The notes: a model not told the origin generated them from the sequence alone. Shown: positions 1 through 27,434, counted from the first letter of the stretch. The stretch is DNA of 64,000 bases from Diadema setosum (GCF_964275005.1 NC_092689.1:8104200-8168199); one strand, 5' to 3'. Numbers and translations are program-made.

Positions 1-111
1 TGGATGTAGAGAGTGTGGGAGCTACACAGACAGAATGGACAGCAAAGGACAAGTAGGACAGGCTTGGAGGCATGGATAGAGGACTGGGGTCGAGGGATTC
101 ATTACACTCAC

Positions 112-16199
<16,088 letters not shown>

Positions 16200-18475
16200 G
16201 TCGAACGACTCGTTGACTCGATTTTCTTTGCTGCTTGCACACGTTGTACCACGGTGGTCTGAATTAACGGTCAAATATCGGGAAGGATCATCACTTACTC
16301 ACGAGTCGTTGCCAATCTAAAAATCTGCAATGATTTTGCTGCAGAAAGTAAAGTTGACGCGTTTGCAGGCCCAGTACACAATATATTGCAAATAATGCAT
16401 CCCTATTTTGATTTTGCTTTTACTTGTATTCATTCATAATTATGTTTGTGCCCCTAGCTTCCTTGGGCTGTTTGTTATTTGTCTTAGTTTTTTAGTTATT
16501 TGTCTTAGTTTTTGTTTTTGCTTGTTGGCTGATTTGAGGAGAGAAATGGCAGCTAAAAATATAAAGACTTTTTTCTTTTGTTTTTGTTTGTCCTAACCCA
16601 TTGCCATTGGATCAACCCCCTCTTCATTGCAAAAAAGCATCATCCGACCCTGCCATTCGATAGAATTAAAGAAATGATCACATGAAAGTAGGCCCTATAA
16701 TTTGCTGTAGAAAGAGGAATAAACATTGATATTTTTATATCGTTTTTAATTTAGATACTGCAAGAATTGCACTTACCAAGTGGATAAGCCTACTACAAAC
16801 TCGTAAATTTACTGTTCACAGTTCCATCCTTTGGGTCTATCCTGACCACCTATGTAGCTACTGGCTGTAACAATGAATGGACCCTACTTCTGACGTTAAA
16901 AATGCAGGGCATAGGCCTATAATAGTTATACTAACTGTAGAGCCCTACACCATAAGCTTAGCTCAACCAAGAGGCTCGACAGATTCATATGAATTTGTTA
17001 TCACTGTAGTTTCTATTTTTTTTCATGATCAGCTCATATATGCACGAGTAGTAATCACTCAAAAGTTGTTGTTGTTGTTGTTGTTTTACCGTCCTGCCGT
17101 GTGATGTGTTGTTGTGTAAGGGGTCAATGAAGGTTATAACCATAGTCAATCTGTTCTTTGGTTTAAATTAGGCTTACTTTCTTTTTGCAAAACAGAATCA
17201 ATTCAAATCGCAAATAAGTCTAATGGAGTATATCAAAATTAAAAAATAATTGAGTGCGAAAAGGGATCGTTTTAGTAGTTTGTTATGTTTGAGTTTGAGT
17301 TTATTATCAACAACAGATCATACATGTTAAGAATACAAATACATAATGTACATTTGCATGACCACGCAGTGGCGGATCGCAGGGGCGTACCAGCCCCCCC
17401 CCCCCTTTTTTTTTTTTTTACTTGTCACAGAAGTGGCACCAGAAATCAAATTGGTTTGCACCCCCACACTTTACGTACGGAATTCCTGGATCAGCCCCTG
17501 CCAAGTAAGCGATTATGACAATATGAATACAATAAACAAAGATTTATGTACTAAGTACAATCTCTAGTATGCATATATACTGTAGTCATAATAGGCCTAT
17601 TTACCTTGACTATATGTTAAGCTAAAATCTTGTAAACAGGAGTAAGCACAAGTGCTAATCGAGAATGGTTCTAGACTATGGGAATCTCATCAGAGGGAAT
17701 CCAGCCTCAAATTAGTAAGGATTTTCTTTCTTTAAAAAAAGAGCTAGTGAATACATTACATCCTTGGTGTTTGTGTAGCAAGTACTTTAAATCTGTATGT
17801 GAGTATAATGATGTCATATCAATACACGGTATCATAATTTATGAACTATCAGAACTAAATGTTACTAGGACCACAGTTATAACCTCAGTCTCGGGGTCAT
17901 GACCATCATTATTTTTATTGTCATGTGAACATACATTATTGTGTCATTTCATATTGTTCATAATTGTAACTTTGAATCAACGAATGATTGGCTCAAATAT
18001 ACAAGCTTTATTTCATCTCGTGACATTCTACTCGAAGTTGTCAGGGCAATCGGAAAAAAAAAGTGCTTCAAATTGGCCAAGAAATGAAATTCTACGTTCT
18101 CAAAAAGAGTGATAACTTCAATTCTAGTCCATTTGCCGGGTTGCCAATTTAGCTAAAGAATACGAAGTAATAAAATACCCACTTGTATCATTCAAATGAT
18201 ACAAGTAAACATTTAAACTAATTTAAAAGTGAATAGCTATATATATAGCCAGAATTTTAAAAACAATTTGTATTATTCAAATTAATATTTTTTTACATAA
18301 AAAATGCGCTTCTATACTCTTTGCTTGCACTACATAGGTGCGCCACAGTGATCGCGAATTGTAACGTAAATTTGCATAGAATTACAAGAAATACATGTAA
18401 AATAGTTGAAGCGAAGACGCTACTGACTGTTTCTAAGCACTCACTTCAACTCTGAGATAAGGACACATCGCAATT
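16200..18475. other. Divergent intergenic region SND1 - TMEM216
   Basis: About 2.3 kb between the two start codons, so the promoters of SND1 (minus) and TMEM216 (plus) should lie here. No core promoter motif could be assigned with confidence. It holds a (GTT)n run at 17064-17086, the small element at 17366-17501 and AT-rich unique sequence. Confidence 0.6.
17366..17501. mobile_element. Short MITE with the same ends as the 6.9 kb foldback
   Basis: It starts GCAGTGGCGGATC and ends, inverted, GGAATTCCTGGATCAGCCCC then TGC. Read on the minus strand, the right end matches the left end of the giant element at 35,680 (GCAGGGGC.GATCCAGGAATTCCGTA). The interior is only about 90 bases and includes a C/T run. 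No clear target duplication was seen. Confidence 0.6.
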
Positions 18476-18536
18476 ATGGCAAATGGCCCAGCCACAAATT
18501 CAACCCCGGCGACCGCCAGTGCTGCACCTCGAAGAG
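18476..18536 (+). CDS. TMEM216: TMEM216 coding exon 1 (proposed start)
   Basis: ATG followed by MANGPATNSTPATASAAPRR and a GTAATC donor, phase 1. The Ala/Thr/Pro-rich leader ending APRRG resembles the APRG leader of vertebrate TMEM216. It lies 5 kb upstream of the next exon, so the assignment rests on that motif and on phase. Confidence 0.55.
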
Positions 18537-19670
18537 GTAATCGCTCTCGGCTATTTAGGATTCAGTCTTTTTCACTGTTTCATGTGTTCAATCGATGCGA
18601 AGCACTGAATACTACATTGGTAGCGCAGTCCCTCTGGCTAGTCCCATATGTGATATAAAATGTCAGCTTTTGAGTGTGAAATTTGAATAGTAATAAATAG
18701 ATAGTCTACATGTAACGTTACACTGTATAATAATAAATTTTAGTGATTTTTTTTTTTTTTGTGTGTGTGTTTTGGGGGCTGGTGTTTCACTATTTTGTTG
18801 AGGTGAAAATATAAATCTAGAGTATAAAACTCGCACTAAGGTTTGGTTTGACCTCCCATGCCAAAACCAGATTGCGCGCAATCGCAAAAGTAAATTTAGG
18901 CCTAGGCCCTACTGTAAATTTATTCATGTTATTACAGTAGGCCTAGCCCTAGGTTTGGTTTCTAAATCTAAGATCTAATGTTAGACCTAAATTTACTTAA
19001 GTAGACTTAACTACACACAGCCGCTGTCGCGAAGCGACGCGGCTGCCCCTGTATTCCTTCGCAGACGTTGTCATTTTCCAGTGTGGTTGTGCGACTCCTT
19101 CATGAATATCTTTATTAATCATGAAAAACTAAAATACAAGGAATTATCGTAATCTATGATAATCATTCAATAATCGGTATGCGATTTTTTGTTTAATTAC
19201 GTCAAAAACTCACCGTAGGTAGTCGGAGAGGCGCCCTCTAGCTCTCCGACTACCTACGTTGTATGGTTGAGGGGTCTAGATATCGCGCACGAAAATTTGA
19301 AATGCTCTTATAATAGAAGTTATTCCATAATCGTACCTGAATTTCTCAATGAATATCACGAAAATGCAGAAAAATCACCTCCCAGAATCTCCTGATGATA
19401 CGATGACGGAGTAGTGCGCTGTCGCCGTTTGTATGTCGGACTTTTTTTTATGCGTTCAATTTCTAGGGGTATGTAAAGATCGCGCAGCTGCCCTCTGTAG
19501 TTTCATGCGTGAAAGTGTCTGCCCCTCTGCGGCTGTAACGTGCTCCGGCTTTCGTAGAATATTTTTTCACTTGATATTAAATTTGTCCCTGTTAAGCAAC
19601 AGCAGTTTTACCTAACTTGTGTATATTATTGTTATTATTATTATATGTGTTGTTATTATTATTATTATTA

Positions 19671-19710
<40 letters not shown>

Positions 19711-22700
19711 TATCACCACCACCATCATCGATCATCATAATCGTCATTATCATTTTCATTATTATATTATCACTTCCACCACCATCATCATTTTATCATT
19801 CTTATTATCATTATTTTTATCATTGATATTTTCATAATCGTTAATGATTTTCATTTATAAAGTTTTCTTACAATATTTCTAATCACTTTAACCAATAATA
19901 TACACGTAATATAAAATGGAAAAAAGTAAAATATGAACATATATTTTGCGTGTGTGTGTGTGTGTTTGTGTGTGTGCTTACCCATTCGTCACCCTCTCAA
20001 AAAAAAAAAAAAAATTTCGTCACACATTTGTCACACTCTCATCTAATTTGTTTTCTTCAGTATCATTATGGCCCTCCCCTGTCACAAATATATCACAAGT
20101 TAGCGCAAGAAATCACAAGCAAATTCAAATTGAAATCACACTTCAACTTCGATAGACTGAAATATTTATTCCTTTGTAATATTATAATCGTTGTGTTAAA
20201 ATTTGACTTAAAACAACATTTATTAACAGTATTTCAGCGTAGCTGGCAGCATACATTGTTCTTATGTATGATGACGTCACGTGGTAAACGATCGATCGAA
20301 CAAATTACGAATTCTATCGACTACGAACGAGACAAGCGAGACGACACGTCTAGGCTGCAACATCCTTAGAACAGATTTTAAGGGAAGGTAGGTTTGTACA
20401 AGGTAAAAAAATTGGAAATTTAGTGGAAAATTTGTTGGAAATCAAAATTTCTTACCTGCTTCCTTCTCATGTTGAGCGGTAAGTCAGGTATGTTTATTCC
20501 ATGGGCGTATCGGCAAATTTTGCGCTTAGTCCTACGCGTAATATCGCTTGCTATACGCAGTTACGCTATGCGCGATCTTTAGGTCCCTGCGCGAGACCTA
20601 GTACCCTTACTATACGTTGTAGTATACGAGAGTGAATGCCATTCAAATAACACGCAGATGAGGAGTGAAGCAATAAGGACGTTTACAGACCTGATTTCAG
20701 CCACAGATTTCGGTGAGTTTTTGACGTAATTAAACAAAAAATCGCATACCGATTATTGAATGATTATCATAGATTACGATAATTCCTTGTATTTTAGTTT
20801 TCCACGATTAATAAAGATATTCATGAAGGAGTCGCACAACCACACTGAAAAATGACAACGTCTGCGAAGAAATAGAGGTGCAGCCGCTGTCTCTACAGCG
20901 GCTGCGTGTAGCTAAAGTAGACTAGACTTTGTTAGAGTCGGGGCACCAGTTTACTGCAGGGTTCCAGTTAGACAGAAAGATCCGTCTGTCCGGAGGAGTC
21001 TTTTATTTTTTTGATGTTATCGCTCTCCTCCGTATAAGGAGGGGATCCGTGAAGCCAGACGCAGTCTCTGCGGAACATTTCCCCGACGACCAGATACAGA
21101 CCGATCTTTCGGTCAAGGTTCCAGTTTGCGGCGCCCCTAGGAATATCTAACCATATCTTCAAAAGTAGAAGGGTATTTTTTTTTCTAAATTGTTTTAAAA
21201 TTTGTTTGAAGAGCAACCGAAGAGCTTTCTTTTGATACCAGAATCATGAAATAACTCGGATGATGGCCTTCATAATTCTAATTTAAACCGTCTGTGTCAC
21301 ACTGTTTTTAAAAAAGTATGACTTTCTTATCAAAACGTTAAAGGGACTGTACAGTACTGGTTGAGGTAGGGATTCATGTTTTGAACATTCCTAAGTGAGA
21401 TAATGAAAAGCCTCTTATGAAATATGAAAGAGCATGTAATTTTAAGAAGGATTCAATGTTTATTTGATGAAAATTGGTTTTCAAATGGCTGAGATATCCA
21501 AAAAAGTGCCAATAATAAAAGGCGACATGCCACAACTTTATTAGGATCTCTTTGTTTCACCTTGTTTTTGGATATCTCAGCCATTTCAAAACCGATTTTC
21601 ATCAAATAAACTTTTGATTCCCCTTAACACTGCATTCCCCCTTTACATCTCATTGAGTGGTTTCTGAATATCTCGCAAAATGTTAAAAGCTAAATCTACA
21701 CCTCGACCAGAACTGTACACACCCTTTAAGATTTTGTTCTGTTGCTAGGCAAAACCACCATGATCCCTTGTTTGTATCTTTATAAAATTTACAAAATCTT
21801 ACTATGAAAAGAGGCCTGGCATGGTAAGGATTCTTGTGTAACTGTGTTAAATATTCTAAAATTCATTTCCTTTGTCAGTTTTGTCAGTGACCAAAATGTC
21901 GGGATGGGTCCGGTTTGCGGCACCCCTATGGATTTACACACATAGCGCTATTTTACATGACCAAGCGCGCCGGAACACTTCTGGTTTTTGGGGGGGGCAA
22001 AATCTCAGCGGGGGCACATTGTGACGATGTGAGATCCTCGGCGCGGGAGCGAAGCGAGTGAGCGGGGAGGTGGAAAGGGGGATACCCCCCCACACATACA
22101 CACACACACACACTGTAGGGAGCTTTTGTAAAACAGGGTACAAAAGTCACGTTTATAGACCATTTAAAAGCAAATTTCTAAGGAATTAAACATAGTGAAA
22201 AATGATCAGTGCGAGGACTATGATTATTACAATGTACATACGGGAGTACATAATAATGTGATGGTGTGACATCCTCGGTGAGGGAGCGAAGCGACCGAGC
22301 GGGGGGAGGGTGTGGGAGGGGGGACACCCCCTCCCACGGTAGGGACTTTTGTAAAAACAGAGTATAAAAGTCGCGTTTATAGAGAATTTAAAGCAAATTT
22401 CTAGGGAATTAACATATTGAAAATATCATTTTGAAGGACTATGATCATAACACACGGGAGTACATTAATAATGTGATGGTGCGAGATCCTCGGAGAGGGA
22501 GCGAAGCGAGCGAGCGGGGGGGGGGGGGGGTGGGGTGGGGTGTGGGGATACCCCCTCCCATGGTAGGGACTTTTTGTAAAAACAGAGTATAAAAGTCGCG
22601 TTTATAGAACATTTAAAAGCAAATTTCTAGGGAATTAACATATTGAAAAAAATCAGTTGGAAGGACCATGATCTTAACATACGGGGGTATATTATGCGAT

Positions 22701-25700
22701 GGTGTGAGATCCTCGTCGAGGGAGCGAAGCGACCGAGCAGGGGAGGGTGTGGGAGGGCGATACCCCCCTCCCATGGTAGAGACTTTTTGTAAAAACAGAT
22801 TATAAAAGTCGCTTTTATAGAGCATTTTGAATTAGATTTCTGAGTAAAAGAATAGTAAAAGAAATCACTGCGAAGGACTATGATGATAACATTGTTATCA
22901 TCATAGTCCTTCGCAGTGATTTCTTATGAAAACTTTTCATTTTACTTTAAGTACGGGCAGAACGAGCGAGCCACTTTCACTTTGCAATTTATCTGAAATG
23001 TACTTCTATCATTAAAAGCTTAAATGTGATCGCATCATTCGAACAATAAAACATATTCTTATACTGCTAGAAAGCAAAGAAGAAAATGAAAAATGTAAGG
23101 TTTACTAAAGGTATGTTTCAGCGGGCACACTCGAGGACACGAGGCTACCATTTATACACTAAATCTACTCATAAGTTACTATTGGTGTATAGATACAATA
23201 ATGTATGTTGTTAGTGTATTATAATTTTTGCCCCGTTAGGGGGGGAAATTTTTGCATTTTCAGTTATGAAATTACAACATTTAGACAAGAAATATGCCTT
23301 TATTGTTCATTTTGGTCTTTAAATCAGTGATTAATTATTTGTTACAGGGGGCACTTTTTTTTTGGGGGGGGGGGCAAAAACTCGTTTTGCCCCCCCCCCC
23401 CCCCCAACATTTTGTTTGGGGGGGGGGGGGGCAAGTGCCACCCCTGCCCCCTTGCGGCGCCCTTGTCCCTGACCCTGTGAATGTATCCCAGCAGCCACAG
23501 AGCATACATGGTAATAGCCAATGTTTGTGTAGAGTATGTTTTTTGGAGTTGATTAAACTTTGATTTTGAATGATTTTTCTTTTCCTTGCAGGAAAGACGA
23601 TTGCTGTTGTATCCTTTGAAATAAATTGTAATGTTAAATCTACTTTGTTTCAAAAACACACAAACACACGCACACACACACACACACACATGCACAATAT
23701 TGATTCTCATTCACTTCACCAATCAGCTCAGTATTGTAGTGACAATTTAGTGAACCAACATCTCAGCCAAGCCCCCTGCATCCTATATTCCTGCTTTTTA
23801 AAATGAGGTTACCACAAAAAAAAAAAAAAAAATTAATAATTTGTACCTTCCCCTGCAACAAACCAGAGTGCTGTCCAAAGCTGGAGGAAAAGGTGTGAAG
23901 TGAATAAAGTCAACGTTGCTCAAGTCAAATCTGTTTGGACTGAAGAGATAGCTTTGACGTACAGAAAATTCGACTTATGAGGGATTAAAATCAATAGTAT
24001 ATCAAGAGAAGAAGACTTGAAAAGACCTTTAACTTAGTGATTATTCGACTTATGCGTGGTCGACTTAAAAGTTCGACTGTATTTCCTTACGAATACATTT
24101 TACTACAGTACATTATGTCATTTATGTGTATAATTCGACAATAGCCAAGGTAAGCTTTCTAATCAAAAGTGTTCAATATGATTTCCTGTTGCCAATAAAC
24201 ATACAATACTCTCATATCTATGGCGCTACCTTCGAAACATTTCAGCAAGATAATTTACCCTTCTATTCAAACTGTAAAAAAGTGTATTTGAGTCTAGTGA
24301 TAGATGGTTGGAAGGTAGAAGGTTACACAGCCTTGACCAAGTCTGAAATACCAGCTGTCTTCACTACCTCTTCAAATCCTATTCTACCTGAATGGTTGGT
24401 ACTTTGGATTCCTTTGGATATGTGAGGCCCTCATGTACATATACAAAGGTAATTTCATTTCATTTTTTGTTTTCATTCCAGTATTTTATCTTTCATCTGA
24501 CTGTGATCGCCCAATCAATGGTTGTTGTACAACCGCAGCTTCACATGTATAGTGGGAATTGGAATAATTTGCAGTTTCTGTATGCAACACATTCAAAGAC
24601 ATTACCCATTAGTGATAATAGTCACAAATGGCAATGTAATTTAACTCACCAATCAACAGTTGTACATTGTCTTTTCTGATTGTAGCTGAATACAATGTGT
24701 CATTTTTTCCCCTCCTCTTTCAATTGTTATCTTTTAACAGAATCAGACTTTGTCCATCAATGTTTTCATAAACAACATTTGTTACAATTCATTTGGATAT
24801 GACTTTGTTTTGATGATCACATTTTATTTTGTTGACAGAAAGGACAACAAAAAAGGGAAAAATTCATGTTCTTTCAATATTCAATTTATGCTGTATAAGC
24901 TTATTTTGATCGCAAAGTTTCATCTCCTTGTCATCTTTTTTTTTTCTTCTTTTTTTTTTTTAATGTGGCAGGTTCAGTATTACCATACCCAACAGAAAAC
25001 TTGGCTGGAGAGTGGGTTCTTTTGTTCCTCCTGGTTGCCATCGAGTATGTGCGACTCTTCTTAGGTAATATGCAAGCGTTTTCTGTATGTTTCCTGCTAG
25101 AATGAGAAGATATATTGAAGACCATTTATTATTGAAAAAGAAAACCTCACGAATGGTAACACTGATAAAAGTGGCAAAAGGTAATACACTCTACAATGCA
25201 GTATTCATATATTATTTTATAGTTGCCTCAGATATATGATAACATATTGACCTAGTCCAAAGAGATGATAAATGTAAAGATAAAGTTTTAATCATAATGG
25301 TTGTACATTATACAGGTACTATATGTATCTCTTTTTCCCCAACAATCTTATGATTGTAAAACATTAAGAAAAATGTTTATCTTTATTTCTAAAAAAAAAA
25401 AAAAAGGGATGTTATAGATAACCACAGAAATTTATAGACACTATACAGAGTCCTGTCTCAATACATTATAAAAGCTAAAGGTTCCATTTGATGTTATAAA
25501 GATTACTGAAGATCCTCTTGAACTTCAATAGACTTAGGTATGTTCACTAAAACATTTCTTTATCATTTACCAAATCATTAATCCCATGAATTTGTCATCT
25601 TTGATTGTGAAATAAAGCAGATACTTTGCCACATTTCCAGTTGCTTCAAAATGGCAAAAAGAGTGTTTGGCCTTAAAAACATACAAGTCTGTATTTGTTT

Positions 25701-26516
25701 TTGTTTTTCTTTGCAATGCCACCCTACAGGAAAGAAAGGTAACTTGACAGAAAAGGTCGTCCACCTTGCTGTCTCTCTCGCCATGTCACTGGCAACAATG
25801 TTTGGCAGCCTGTACCTCATCCTGTGGCAGACGTATGTCCTGCGGGCAGAGCTCATTCTCAATGCCATCCAACTCGCCTTCCTCGGACTGGAATGTGTCT
25901 TCAGTATCATCGCTGTCATCTCATTTGCAAGGCAAGTGTGCGGAGTTGAAAGAGAACTGAGCCATCATTCAGTCATCAGAGACAAAGTGTGGCTGATGAA
26001 GTTCATTCCATGACTTCCAAATCTAATTCAACAAATTGGAATATATTGCTGATTGTGATTACATTTTTGGCTTGTACAGGTACGTGCACTATCTACATTA
26101 CATACTGTATAAGCTGTTATTTTCCCGAGGGTTTAATTTTCATGAATTTTATGAATCACTGTTGGTCTGCTAATTTAACAACATGCAAAAATATCTCGAT
26201 CTGACAGGCATTAGTGCAGGTATGATGGCGGTGGTGTCATAATCGCGAAAACAACATCTCGCGAAAATGTTCCTGACCTCCTCATTCGTGAAAATATCTG
26301 TATGCAAAAATAACAGCTTTTACATGTAAAGTAGTGGTTTTGATGGAAGGGCTTCACAGCTGTAGCATCTACTCTGACTCCACAATAATTGTTTTATGTG
26401 TAGATAAAAAAAAAAAGGTATGAGCAGTTGCAACATACATGCAGTCACCAGATTGTCACTGATATATCTGTTTTTTGCTTTCTAATGTTTTCAGAGCCAA
26501 CCAGACAGTGAGGTGA
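18476..26516 (+). CDS. TMEM216: TMEM216-like tetraspan ciliary transition-zone protein
   Basis: TMEM216 is a four-pass membrane protein of the ciliary transition zone (the MKS/JBTS module), needed for ciliogenesis. Proposed coding exons: 18476-18536, 23592-23608, 24355-24448, 24972-25064, 25730-25931, 26495-26516, giving about 162 residues (human about 145). Diagnostic stretches are LSSLPLQILFYLNGWY (TM1), LPYPTENLAGEW, IEYVRLFLG with K/GNLTEK after it (TM2 and loop), LYLILWQTYVLRAELILNAI (TM3-TM4) and a final SFAR. The arginine in IEYVRLF (residue about 85) corresponds to the human position mutated in Joubert syndrome. Exons 3-5 are secure; exon 1, the microexon 2 and the last exon are inferred from phase and similarity. 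The paralogue TMEM80 is the main alternative identity. Confidence 0.87.
18895..18958. repeat. Hairpin AGGCCTACTGTAA
   Basis: Inverted CCTACTGTAA / TTACAGTAGG arms, with TAGGCCTAGG on both sides, around an 11-15 base loop in TMEM216 intron 1. Confidence 0.5.
19215..19257. repeat. 16-bp-stem hairpin at the inner edge of the left arm
   Basis: GTAGGTAGTCGGAGAG and its exact inverse CTCTCCGACTACCTAC are separated by 11 bases, starting where the 19.0 kb inverted arm ends. Confidence 0.8.
19622..19830. repeat. (TTA/ATT/ATC)n microsatellite
   Basis: Imperfect trinucleotide run of TTA and ATT grading into CATCAT/CACCAC-type triplets. It gives apparent leucine or isoleucine reading frames that are not genes. 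Confidence 0.9.
21338..21729. mobile_element. TTAA-end foldback family A, copy 2
   Basis: Full-length copy of about 390 bp. It begins TTAAAGGGACTGTACAG and ends CTGTACACACCCTTTAA, with the central palindrome GGCTGAGATATCC / GGATATCTCAGCC. Both TTAA ends are intact. TMEM216 intron 1. Confidence 0.85.
21955..22860. repeat. Four-copy tandem array, about 215-bp unit
   Basis: Units contain GAGATCCTCGG, GAGCGAAGCGA, a GGGGATACCCCC palindrome, TATAAAAGTCGCGTTTATAG and GGACTATGAT. Copies start near 22.02, 22.27, 22.49 and 22.70 kb. A G run is present in one copy. The third and fourth units are the most alike. TMEM216 intron 1. Confidence 0.8.
22859..22925. repeat. Perfect 67-nt palindrome
   Basis: Arms of 33 bases (starting AAGAAATCACTGCGAAGG) are exactly inverted around a single T. 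It sits at the end of the 215-bp array and includes the array's GGACTATGAT segment, so it marks an inversion of the unit. It could be a foldback junction or an assembly artefact. Confidence 0.9.
23360..23435. repeat. Alternating long G and C runs
   Basis: Runs of ten or more G, then C, then G again, separated by CAAAAACTCGTTTTG and AACATTTTGTTT. They can form a hairpin or G-quadruplex. Run lengths of this kind are prone to sequencing error. Confidence 0.7.
23592..23608 (+). CDS. TMEM216: TMEM216 coding exon 2 (putative 17-nt microexon)
   Basis: After the acceptor TTTCCTTGCAG, 17 bases encode (G)KTIAV before GTATCC. This converts phase 1 from exon 1 to the phase 0 that exon 3 needs, and gives PRRGKTIAVLSSLPLQ, like the vertebrate PRGKRLSSTPLE. 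A GTTGTA donor three bases earlier also fits. Without transcript data this exon is tentative. Confidence 0.4.
24355..24448 (+). CDS. TMEM216: TMEM216 coding exon 3 (TM1)
   Basis: Encodes LSSLPLQILFYLNGWYFGFL and WICEALMYIYK, the first transmembrane segment with the NGWY family signature. Acceptor ATACCAG (poor pyrimidine tract), donor GTAATT, phase 1 out. Confidence 0.88.
24972..25064 (+). CDS. TMEM216: TMEM216 coding exon 4 (TM2)
   Basis: Encodes GSVLPYPTENLAGEWVLLF, then LLVAIEYVRLFLG. LPYPT.NL and IE.(V/I)RLF are family hallmarks. The exon is phase 1 at both borders. Confidence 0.93.
   Translation, partial: VQYYHTQQKTWLESGFFCSSWLPSSMCDSS
25730..25931 (+). CDS. TMEM216: TMEM216 coding exon 5 (TM3 and TM4)
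   Basis: Encodes KKGNLTEKVVHLAVSLAMSL, LYLILWQTYVLRAELILNAI and LECVFSIIAVISFA. It ends at AAG followed by GCAAGT, a match to the non-canonical GC donor class. If not spliced there, the frame reads on to a stop at 26013 with an unrelated hydrophilic tail. Confidence 0.9.
26098..26335. mobile_element. Foldback element near the TMEM216 3' end
   Basis: ATAAGCTGTTATTTT at the left is inverted as AAAATAACAGCTTTTAC at the right. The interior has CGCGAAAAT motifs. It has a similar end type to the element at 26,960. Confidence 0.5.
26495..26516 (+). CDS. TMEM216: TMEM216 last coding exon (proposed, via GC-AG intron)
   Basis: After a strong acceptor (pyrimidine-rich, TTTTCAG at 26488-26494) the phase-2 join yields SFARANQTVR then TGA. 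The protein length then matches the family. The alternative is readthrough to 26013. Confidence 0.5.
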
Positions 26517-26959
26517 AGGGGTGAGATGCGGAGGAACCAGAATGAGTGTGCCACGAGCATGGTCCCTTGATGCAGAAGGTTGCGGGTTCAATCTGCTGCT
26601 ACTTTGGACATTGCCAGACACTAGAATAGAGTTCAGAATACTACTCGCAGCGATGTATCGCCAGTCCTCAGCTCAGCAAAGAGTGGACGATTTTGTTGTT
26701 TACTCTATGCATGCTAATGTTATGAACAGCTGATGTTATGGACATAAGTTTCTAAGGCTCAGCCAGTTAATGAATCACAACTGAGGATTGCTCGGCCATA
26801 AATTGCGAATCAGGAGCCAATTTTCACAAAGAGGTGTTCAATGATTGAAAGTTGTGCAATTGACTTCTGTCATAATGCAGTCCTCGGAGTGGCAGTATTA
26901 TCTTCCATTATATTGAAATTTTGTTATAAGCAAACAAATAAACAATAAAAGATATACAT

Positions 26960-27182
26960 TTTACTGTAAAAGTGGAAATATTCGCAGTATCAAAATTTTT
27001 GTGCATTTCATGCCACCAGAAGCTAGCGCAAAAATAAAAGCACGAGAATATTTTTGTTTGCCATTTGTTCCAATAACTAATGTCTTTATTCTGCAGAATT
27101 AATAACATGCAAAATTTATCTTACCCTGCCTAGCGCAAAAAATTAAGTGAAAATATCCACTTTTACAGTAGAGCAATTTTTT
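26960..27182. mobile_element. Foldback MITE, TACTGTAAAAGTGG ends
   Basis: TTTACTGTAAAAGTGGAAAT at 26960 is inverted as ATATCCACTTTTACAGTA ending near 27172. The interior repeats TAGCGCAAAAA. Downstream of TMEM216. Confidence 0.65.
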
Positions 27183-27280
27183 GCTTCATTGTAAGTGGAA
27201 TTTTGTTAGGACAGTGTTCATTATAACGGGAGTGCACTGTAGTAATTACAGTCACCATTGTAATGACTCAAAGTGTCATG

Positions 27281-27434
27281 CCTGGGCCCTGTTTCATAAA
27301 ACTTGTAATAAATAACAAGTTATGACAGTTGTTATAAGCTACTGAAATCCTTACATCTGATTGGCTGAGAGCAAATTTGTCATAGAAATGTGGCAGTTGT
27401 TACTGATAAACAAGTTTTATGAAACAGGACCCTG
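27281..27434. mobile_element. Foldback MITE, GGGCCCTGTT family (copy 2)
   Basis: Ends GGGCCCTGTTTCATAAAAC and its inverse GTTTTATGAAACAGGACCC; arms ACTTGTAA..ACAAGT; centre CTGATTGGCTGA as in copy 1. Confidence 0.8.

Larger units (their letters stand above)
19000..20923. mobile_element. 1.9 kb element with long near-identical inverted arms
   Basis: 19059-19214 is repeated inverted at 20711-20869 with almost no differences. Outside these, both ends carry a CAGCCGCTG hairpin and the similar outermost sequence AGTAGACTTAACTACACACA (left) and its inverse (right). Between the arms are a TTA microsatellite (19622-19830), a GT run and an A run. No transposase frame is recognised. It lies in TMEM216 intron 1. 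Confidence 0.75.

Noticed and set aside
23880..24085. Possible second pogo-like element ending TTCGACTG then TA
   Set aside because: Only a right-end-like sequence was seen; no matching left end.
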